Below, piece after piece: positions 1-5,115 of a stretch of DNA of 5,115 nucleotides (the stretch's first letter is position 1; each line of letters begins with the position of its first letter). A model generated the notes under the pieces. It worked only from the letters and a program-made list of their open reading frames with translations, had not been told where the DNA came from and ran no database searches. The DNA comes from Bacteroidota bacterium (lineage in GTDB: Bacteria; Bacteroidota; Bacteroidia; Chitinophagales; Chitinophagaceae): positions 1-5,115 of the forward strand of contig JAGWPI010000239.1 in NCBI GenBank assembly GCA_028877005.1, given 5' to 3'. Both the position numbers and the translations under genes were made by a program.

Positions 1-1700
1 ACAATTAATTGTATTTTTACCCCTGCATTAGCTGCCTCATACAATTTATCAATAAGTAGTGCATCACTTAAAGAATTTAGTTTTAAAATAATACCGGCTT
101 TTTTTCCAGCTTTGGCATTTTTAATTTCTTTATTTATTAAATTATTAATTTCAATACGCATGTTGGTGGGGCAAACCATTAGTGTTTTACATAGTTTTAA
201 ATTGCCGGTACCTAGCTTCCAAAATTCTAGGTATTTGAAAATACGGTTAATGTCGGCCATTACATTTCTGTTGGTTGTAAATAAACACAAATCCCCATAA
301 ACTTTTGATGTATCTTCATTTAAATTGCCGGTGCTTACAAATCCATACTGTATAATTTTATTTTTAATTCTTTTTTTAATAATGCATAATTTGGCATGAA
401 TTTTCATTCTGGGTACCCCTAACAATACTTTTATACCTTCTTCCTCTTCCAATACTTTTTTCCATTCTAAATTGGCTTCTTCATCAAACCTAGCTTTTAA
501 TTCCAGCATTACTACTACTTCTTTTCCATTGCGGGCTGCATTGATTAACGCATTTATAATTTTTGATTTTGGCGCTAACCGATATGCAGTTACTTTAATT
601 GATTTTACATCAGGATCAATAGCAGCTTCTCTTAATAAATCAATAACTGCATTGAATGAGTGGTAGGGGAAATGTAATAACAAATCTTGTTTTAAGATAA
701 CATCTGTAATACGCTGTGCTTGCTGTAAATTGGGATGGGTAAATGGTTTATGGCGTTCAGTTGGTTCTTTAAATACGTTAGGAAAGTCCATAAAATGCCT
801 GAAATTATGAATTCTTCCACCAGGAATAATATTACTTTTTCTATTTAAATTTAAGCGCCTTATCAGGTATTCTAATAATCCTGCATCCATTTCTTTATCA
901 TATACAAACCTTACAGGTTTGCCTTTGCGCCTGTTTTTTAACCCTTTTTCAATTTTTTCTACAAAAGTTGTGGATACGTCATTGTCAATGTCTATTTCAG
1001 CGTCTTTGGTAACTTTAAATACATGTGCACTAAAATAATCATATTCAAAATAAGAAAATATATTAGGCAGGTTAACCCTAATTACATCTTCTAAAAGCAT
1101 AATATGTTTTTCTTCTTTTTTAGAAGGAAGTATTAGAAATCGGCCTACAGCTTTAGTGGGTACTTCAATAAGTGCATACTTTTGGTGGTAGGCTGAATTT
1201 TTTTTCCGCATTACTACCCCTAGATAAATGCTTTTATCGCGCAAGTAGGGCATTTGTGGTAAACTTTCAATCATTAATGGAATTACATTTACTCGTACCA
1301 CATTGTCAAAATAGTTTTTTACAAAAGCTAATTGCTCGGTTGTTAAATGAGATTCATCTACTAATGAAATGTTTTCATTTTTTAATTCTTGCAGAATTGC
1401 TTCCCATATTCTATTAAATTCATTTTGTTGTTGTAACACTATGGTGTGAATTTCATCTAAAATTTTTTGAGGATGTTCTTCCATGTGCATATTCAACAAC
1501 TTGCGTTTGGTACCAAATTCAACCATTCTTTTTAAAGTTGCCACTCTTACCCTAAAAAATTCGTCTGTGTTATTAGAGAAAATTCCTAAAAATCGAATGC
1601 GTTGTTTTAAAGAAACGGTGGGATCATTGGCTTCTTGTAATACCCTTGCATTGAAACTTAACCAACTAATATCTCTTTGAATGTATTTTTTCTTAGGCAT
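1..1700 (-). CDS. ppk1: Polyphosphate kinase 1 (3' end cut by the window edge)
   Basis: PPK1 reversibly transfers the terminal phosphate of ATP onto a growing inorganic polyphosphate chain through a phosphohistidine intermediate. I translated it from ATG at 1700; the frame stays open to the window edge, giving 566 complete codons of the roughly 690 usual for the family. The N-terminus (ISWLSFNARVLQEA, then FLGIFSNNTDEFF) matches the family N-domain, with N44 equivalent to the ATP-binding Asn45 of E. coli. The head domain spans about 105-320 (PVRFVYDKEM, IIPGGRIHNF). In the first C-terminal catalytic domain I see AYRLA with R374, ARFDEEAN with R404, and MKIHAKL with H435, the equivalent of the phosphorylated E. 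coli His435. STGNLNED follows. The second catalytic domain begins near residue 500 and is cut before the His592-equivalent region. The start is fixed by the family N-terminus. No Shine-Dalgarno is visible. It lies 102 bp after the VWA gene and probably has its own promoter. The family call is very secure. Confidence 0.97.
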   Translation of the reverse strand, partial: MPKKKYIQRDISWLSFNARVLQEANDPTVSLKQRIRFLGIFSNNTDEFFRVRVATLKRMVEFGTKRKLLNMHMEEHPQKILDEIHTIVLQQQNEFNRIWEAILQELKNENISLVDESHLTTEQLAFVKNYFDNVVRVNVIPLMIESLPQMPYLRDKSIYLGVVMRKKNSAYHQKYALIEVPTKAVGRFLILPSKKEEKHIMLLEDVIRVNLPNIFSYFEYDYFSAHVFKVTKDAEIDIDNDVSTTFVEKIEKGLKNRRKGKPVRFVYDKEMDAGLLEYLIRRLNLNRKSNIIPGGRIHNFRHFMDFPNVFKEPTERHKPFTHPNLQQAQRITDVILKQDLLLHFPYHSFNAVIDLLREAAIDPDVKSIKVTAYRLAPKSKIINALINAARNGKEVVVMLELKARFDEEANLEWKKVLEEEEGIKVLLGVPRMKIHAKLCIIKKRIKNKIIQYGFVSTGNLNEDTSKVYGDLCLFTTNRNVMADINRIFKYLEFWKLGTGNLKLCKTLMVCPTNMRIEINNLINKEIKNAKAGKKAGIILKLNSLSDALLIDKLYEAANAGVKIQLI

Positions 1701-1721
1701 GTATGTAATTGATAATTTACC

Positions 1722-1729
1722 CAAAGATA
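1722..1729 (-). promoter_or_regulatory. Possible Bacteroidota -7 promoter box for ppk1
   Basis: Read on the minus strand the box is TATCTTTG, an exact match to the Bacteroidota -7 consensus TAnnTTTG. It ends 21 bp before the ppk1 start codon, which would give a short leader of roughly 10-20 nt. No good TTTG-type -33 element is visible at the usual 19-21 bp spacing upstream, so only half of the promoter is supported. Such boxes arise by chance in AT-rich DNA; the intergenic position just ahead of a gene is the main reason to list it. Confidence 0.4.
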
Positions 1730-1802
1730 CAGAAGCTTTATTTCTGGTTTCTTACATGGTGTTGATTATAGCAAGATGAACTACTATATTTAATTGCCGT
1801 AA

Positions 1803-3551
1803 CTACTTTTTTTTGCGATAATTATAAATGTTATTGGCCTTTTGCATTAATTGCAATAGTTCTTGTTCAGATGCATTGGCAGGGTTAATAGAGGCCTGGG
1901 CTAAGTTAATGGCATCTTGAAAAGTATAATTTTTTATGAATTTAGATTGCCTAAGTAATGAGCCAAACATAACAATGGCAGTAGCTAATTTTATTTTAGA
2001 GGGAGCTTCATTAAAAGCAATAAGTTGATAAGGTATTGTAAATTTTTGTATTATTTTTTGTGTATGCTTGGGTATTTGGAAGGTAAGATTTAAAGTGCCT
2101 ACTAAATTTTCACCTATATTATTATTTTCTGTTGGTATTAGTTCAAATACTGCCATCATATTATGTCCACTACCTACTTCGCCACCTTCTAATAAACTAG
2201 TAGTATCTACTATTGCCGACTTTTTATTATCAAACCCAATTAATCGATATTTTTTTATAACTGCAGGGTTAAATTGAACGTTAGCATAAGCATCTACAGC
2301 AACGGCATACATAGTTTTGGTAAATTCTTGTATTAAAATTTTTTCTGCTTCGTGTATGTTATCTATGTAGGCAAAATTGCCATTGCCTTTTTTGGCTAAA
2401 ACCTCTAGTTTACTATCTTTATAATTACCCATTCCAACTCCTAGGCAGGTTAAAAATATACCTGATTGTTTTTGAAATGTAACTAAATTCTCTAATTCTT
2501 GTTCTGTAGTTTGACCTACGTTAAAATCGCCGTCTGTAGCCAATATAATTCTATTGTTACCATTTGGAATAAAATTGGCTTTGGCAATACTATAGGCCGT
2601 TCTAATGGCATTTTCGCCAGGAGTATCTCCATCGGCATATAAAGAGTCGATAATATTATTTATTTTCTGTTTATTGTTTCCGGAAGTAGTTGATAGAGCA
2701 ACATGCACACCTCCACCATAGGTAACAATAGAAACCTTATCTTCTGCTCTTAAGTTTTCAATTAAAAGTTTAAAAGCCGATTGTAGTAAGGGTAATTTAG
2801 TAGGATGATCCATTGAGCCTGAAACGTCAATTAATAATACAAGGTTATTGGGGGGAATATTATTTAAATTGATTTTTGGGGCCTGCAACTGAAGAAATAG
2901 TAATAAATTTTGATTGTTCCAAGGGCAGCTTGTAATGGTTGAGGCTGCACAAAAACTACTGCTATCTTTTGGTTTTGGCGCATCCGGAACTCTTAAATCA
3001 AAGTAATTTAACATTTCTTCAATTCTAACTGCATTAGAGGGTACGTACATGCCATTATTGATAAAACGTCGTAAATTACTGTAAGAGGCTTTATCAATAT
3101 TTAATGAAAAGCCTGTTTCAGGGTATGACTTTGCATTTACAAACTGATTTTCAATTAAACTGCTATAGCTTTCACCTAAAGTTGCAAAATAAGATTCGCC
3201 ATTATCCTCTAAATTAGTGGTTCTGGAACTAAGTTTATTGGCATAAAGGCTAGCCGTTTCAGGCAACATTTTTAAAATAATTTCATTAAATATTTTGGTA
3301 TTCACCGCCTTTTTATACAATTCATATCCATCATAAATAACCGTAATAGTATCTTGCGGATAAGGACATAAAATTCCAAATGCCCCAAAATTACCACTGT
3401 AATAAGGCGTAGTTCCTTTAGAGGCTAATAGAATTTTAGCTCTTTCCAGTTGCCTTCCTTTTTCATCTTTAATTTCGCCTCGCAAAAAATATTGGCAAAA
3501 TGAGGTAATGGCAAGGCAAACTAATATACATACCAGTAGGAACTGTTTCAT
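1803..3551 (-). CDS. Secreted YfbK-family VWA protein with carboxypeptidase-regulatory-like N-terminus
   Basis: A complete 582-residue exported protein of unknown molecular role; relatives are often labelled 'Ca-activated chloride channel homolog', which is not established function. Residues 1-19 are a signal peptide with probable signal peptidase I cleavage at C19/Q20. Phe at -1 to Cys19 argues against a lipobox. Residues about 22-95 (LRGEIKDEKGRQLERAKILL) resemble the carboxypeptidase D regulatory-like beta-sandwich common in Bacteroidota. Residues about 120-200 match the YfbK N-terminal domain (NIDKASYSNLRRFINNG, VRIEEMLNYF). The VWA domain, about 234-405, has a complete metal-binding MIDAS: D242-x-S244-G-S246, T310 and D340 (LATDGDFNVG). 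Residues about 410-575 match the YfbK C-terminal domain (FNPAVIKKYRLIGF, FGSLLRQSKF). The protein probably binds a divalent cation and a protein partner in the periplasm. The ATG at 3551 is chosen because the signal peptide starts there. It is 88 bp downstream of hpt and 102 bp upstream of ppk1, with no transporter, MoxR ATPase or protease gene alongside to suggest a partner. Confidence 0.93.
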   Translation of the reverse strand: MKQFLLVCILVCLAITSFCQYFLRGEIKDEKGRQLERAKILLASKGTTPYYSGNFGAFGILCPYPQDTITVIYDGYELYKKAVNTKIFNEIILKMLPETASLYANKLSSRTTNLEDNGESYFATLGESYSSLIENQFVNAKSYPETGFSLNIDKASYSNLRRFINNGMYVPSNAVRIEEMLNYFDLRVPDAPKPKDSSSFCAASTITSCPWNNQNLLLFLQLQAPKINLNNIPPNNLVLLIDVSGSMDHPTKLPLLQSAFKLLIENLRAEDKVSIVTYGGGVHVALSTTSGNNKQKINNIIDSLYADGDTPGENAIRTAYSIAKANFIPNGNNRIILATDGDFNVGQTTEQELENLVTFQKQSGIFLTCLGVGMGNYKDSKLEVLAKKGNGNFAYIDNIHEAEKILIQEFTKTMYAVAVDAYANVQFNPAVIKKYRLIGFDNKKSAIVDTTSLLEGGEVGSGHNMMAVFELIPTENNNIGENLVGTLNLTFQIPKHTQKIIQKFTIPYQLIAFNEAPSKIKLATAIVMFGSLLRQSKFIKNYTFQDAINLAQASINPANASEQELLQLMQKANNIYNYRKKK

Positions 3552-3568
3552 TGGTTGTTGGTGAATAG

Positions 3569-3597
3569 GAATCTTAAAGATAAAGATTCTTATCTTT
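3569..3597 (-). repeat. Two overlapping inverted repeats upstream of the VWA gene
   Basis: Two perfect inverted repeats share a middle segment. GAATCTT at 3569-3575 pairs with AAGATTC at 3583-3589 (7-bp arms, 7-nt loop). AAAGATAA at 3576-3583 pairs with TTATCTTT at 3590-3597 (8-bp arms, 6-nt loop). The loop of each repeat is an arm of the other, so only one hairpin could form at a time. The block ends 17 nt before the VWA start codon, in a position to affect translation or bind a regulator. The arms are AT-rich, so the hairpins would be weak. There is no clean U-tract to make either an intrinsic terminator of hpt. The geometry is seen directly; any function is inference. Confidence 0.45.
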
Positions 3598-3622
3598 CCA
3601 AGTAAAACAAACTATTCAGAAG

Positions 3623-3630
3623 CAAATATA
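3623..3630 (-). promoter_or_regulatory. Possible Bacteroidota -7 promoter box for the VWA gene
   Basis: The minus strand reads TATATTTG here, an exact TAnnTTTG match, 9 bp after the hpt stop codon and 71 bp before the VWA start. Transcription from it would give a leader of roughly 65 nt that includes both overlapping inverted repeats. No clear -33 TTTG lies 19-21 bp upstream. A second, weaker box (TATCTTTA, minus strand of 3575-3582) lies inside the inverted repeats and could be the real one, so the assignment is tentative. Confidence 0.3.
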
Positions 3631-3639
3631 GGGTAGCTT

Positions 3640-4179
3640 TTATTCTGCTAGTTGGTAAATGGCACCTAAATTTCTACCAAATCCATCATAATCTAATCCA
3701 TACCCAACCACAAATTTGTTGGGAATACTAAAACAGCAATAATTTACAGGAACCGGATAGTTAGTAGCTTCGGGTTTATGTAATAATACAGCAATTTCTA
3801 AGGAAGCGGGTTGTTGGTTGTGAATTTGTGGTAAAAAACTATGCAGGGTTTTACCGGTATCAATAATATCTTCTAAAATAACAACATGCCTATTGGTGAG
3901 TGATACATCCAACCCTATGGAAGTAATAACGTTGCCTGTTGATTTTGTGCCTTTATATGAAGCCAATTTAATAAAACAAATTTCAGCTTCAATTGTGAGT
4001 GCCTTAAATACATCAGAGGCAAACATAAATGCCCCATTTAGTATACAAAGAAAGAGTGGTTTTTTATCTTGATAATTGGTGGCTAATTGTACAGCCAATT
4101 CTGCCACTTTTTGATGAATGGTTTCAGCATCTATAAAGGGTACAAAATGTTTATCTAATACTTGAACGGTTTTGCCCAT
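3640..4179 (-). CDS. hpt: Hypoxanthine phosphoribosyltransferase
   Basis: A purine-salvage enzyme of the cytosol that joins hypoxanthine (and usually guanine) to PRPP, giving IMP or GMP and pyrophosphate. The protein is complete at 179 residues, the normal length for bacterial Hpt. The PRPP-binding motif is at 99-112 (VVILEDIIDTGKTL), with the acidic pair E103-D104 and the catalytic-base candidate D107. LNGA at 47-50 forms the pyrophosphate loop. S74-Y75 in KLASYKGTKSTG marks the flexible active-site loop. IPNKFVVGYGLDYDG at 152-166 is the purine-binding segment, with K155 contacting the base and D163 near the metal. The ATG at 4179 gives the expected N-terminus. The gene starts 14 bp after the stop of the LysM glucosaminidase gene with no room for a promoter, so the two are probably one transcript. 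Guanine versus hypoxanthine preference cannot be read from the sequence. Confidence 0.96.
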   Translation of the reverse strand: MGKTVQVLDKHFVPFIDAETIHQKVAELAVQLATNYQDKKPLFLCILNGAFMFASDVFKALTIEAEICFIKLASYKGTKSTGNVITSIGLDVSLTNRHVVILEDIIDTGKTLHSFLPQIHNQQPASLEIAVLLHKPEATNYPVPVNYCCFSIPNKFVVGYGLDYDGFGRNLGAIYQLAE

Positions 4180-4193
4180 GCGCTTGGTATTGT

Positions 4194-5115
4194 TTAACGG
4201 GATGTTGTACTACTGTTTTCTTGCGCAATAGTAGTATATTTTGGAGTAACCGGAGCAGCAAATCTTAAATATATTTTTTCGCCCGTTAAAGGTTGCATGT
4301 TTTTTTGTAATTTATTGAATTGAAGTAAGTTCTCCATCCTGATACCCTCTTTTTGACAAATAGTATAGAGAGTTTCATTATGTTGAACTATGTGAAAATC
4401 TTTATCGCCTTTCTTCATTTTCTTTTCTAAATAAATTAATTGGTTGGTAGAAAGTATATCTTCATTTTCTAAATCATTATACTCTAATAATCGGGCTAAA
4501 TTAATTTGGTGTTGGTTTGCAATTGATAATAGTGCAGTTCCTTTTTTGGCATATATTACCTTTAAGTGGTGAATAGAAAAAACATCTTCCGGATAAGTAT
4601 TTTCCGTATCTACTTTTGAAGTATAATTTATTGTTGCATTAGTTGGTTGAGTCTGAATAACTTCATTTTGTTCTATTGTTTCTGTATTAGGGGCTGTATT
4701 ATTGGAAAGAGGTTGGCTGTCGTTGTTTTTATTATTGTTTTGAATAGGGCTGCTATTAAGGGCTATATCTGATTGGTTGGCTTTTTCTTTCATTAATACC
4801 AATTCTGTGTATTCATTTAAATTGTACTTTTTAATTAATTCAATTAAACGTTGGGCATAATCTTTTTCGGTTGCATAACCAGCTTTTTTTAAACCATAAG
4901 CCCATGATTCATAATCGGTTGGGTTTAATGTAAACAAGTTTTGATAAAAAGGTCTGCTTTTTAAGAAATTGGAGTGGTCTTGAAAAGAGGCTGCTGCATT
5001 GGGGTAGCTTCTAAAGCATTCATGTTTTACATCATCATCATGAAAAACTCTATCACCCACCCAGTCGTTTTTACATTTAATGCCAAAATGATTATTTGAT
5101 TTTTTAAAGAGGTCA
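4194..5115 (-). CDS. Glucosaminidase with two C-terminal LysM repeats (5' end cut by the window edge)
   Basis: A cell-wall hydrolase of the glucosaminidase (FlgJ C-terminal/GH73-like) group, expected to cut glycan strands of peptidoglycan in the periplasm or at the cell surface. The reading frame is open to the right edge; the first full codon starts at 5114, giving 306 visible residues. The first ~85 are the C-terminal half of the catalytic domain: SNNHFGIKCKNDWVGD, HDDDVKHECFRSY, FQDHSNFL and ESWAYGLKKAGYATEKDYAQRL are hallmarks of the family. The signal peptide and catalytic glutamate should lie upstream, outside the window. A polar Asn/Gln/Thr-rich linker runs from about 115 to 170. LysM-like repeat 1 is about 180-232 (YAKKGTALLSIANQHQINLARLLEYNDL) and repeat 2 about 239-285 (HIVQHNETLYTICQKEGIRMENLLQFN); these bind N-acetylglucosamine glycans. 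A GTG at 5060 could be taken for a start, but the conserved domain continues in frame upstream of it, so it is internal. hpt follows after 14 bp. Confidence 0.93.
   Translation of the reverse strand, partial: DLFKKSNNHFGIKCKNDWVGDRVFHDDDVKHECFRSYPNAAASFQDHSNFLKSRPFYQNLFTLNPTDYESWAYGLKKAGYATEKDYAQRLIELIKKYNLNEYTELVLMKEKANQSDIALNSSPIQNNNKNNDSQPLSNNTAPNTETIEQNEVIQTQPTNATINYTSKVDTENTYPEDVFSIHHLKVIYAKKGTALLSIANQHQINLARLLEYNDLENEDILSTNQLIYLEKKMKKGDKDFHIVQHNETLYTICQKEGIRMENLLQFNKLQKNMQPLTGEKIYLRFAAPVTPKYTTIAQENSSTTSR

Noticed and set aside
112..1680. Four short plus-strand open frames of 62-81 codons (112-300, 472-666, 1172-1417, 1483-1680)
   Set aside because: All lie antisense inside ppk1, whose minus-strand reading gives a clear conserved protein throughout. 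Their translations resemble no family and are shadow frames.
1767..1788. Possible terminator between the VWA gene and ppk1 (TATAG at 1767-1771, CTATA at 1784-1788)
   Set aside because: The arms are only 5 bp and AT-rich, the loop is 12 nt, and no U-tract follows. It is not supportable as a terminator.
1861..1870. Poly-Lys C-terminus and surrounding A/T runs as a possible frameshift or slippage site in the VWA gene
   Set aside because: The frame is intact across the whole family domain and ends normally at 1803; nothing indicates recoding.
2068..2277. Plus-strand open frame of 69 codons
   Set aside because: It is antisense to the well-conserved C-terminal domain of the VWA protein and has no recognisable content.
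4600..4790. Asn/Gln/Thr-rich stretch of the glucosaminidase as a possible tandem repeat
   Set aside because: The residues are biased in composition but show no repeating unit. It is best read as a flexible linker between the catalytic domain and the LysM repeats.

Overview
The window is AT-rich and holds four genes, all on the minus strand, so they are read from high to low coordinates. The organism is most likely a member of the Bacteroidota, perhaps a Chitinophagaceae-like lineage. The evidence is low GC content, start codons without Shine-Dalgarno sequences, a signal peptide ending just before Gln, boxes matching the Bacteroidota -7 consensus TAnnTTTG, and the protein families: a glucosaminidase with LysM repeats, and a YfbK-type VWA protein with a carboxypeptidase-regulatory-like N-terminus. 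The lineage below phylum level is a guess.

Layout in order of transcription: (1) 5115-4194, an N-terminally truncated peptidoglycan glucosaminidase with two C-terminal LysM repeats, whose beginning lies outside the window; (2) 4179-3640, a complete hypoxanthine phosphoribosyltransferase (hpt), only 14 bp downstream and probably co-transcribed; (3) an 88-bp gap with a possible promoter and two overlapping, mutually exclusive inverted repeats; (4) 3551-1803, a complete secreted VWA protein of the YfbK family; (5) a 102-bp gap with a TAnnTTTG box; (6) 1700-1, a polyphosphate kinase (ppk1) that runs off the left edge and lacks its last part, including the second catalytic histidine region.

Together the genes cover cell-wall remodelling, purine salvage, an exported protein of unknown role, and polyphosphate synthesis. 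They do not form an evident single pathway and look like ordinary chromosomal genes. I see no mobile element, CRISPR array, tRNA, rRNA or convincing intrinsic terminator. I found no strong evidence of a new system. The items most worth a second look are the switch-like inverted repeats before the VWA gene and the domain make-up of the VWA protein. There is also a start-site trap in the glucosaminidase, whose apparent GTG start is internal.
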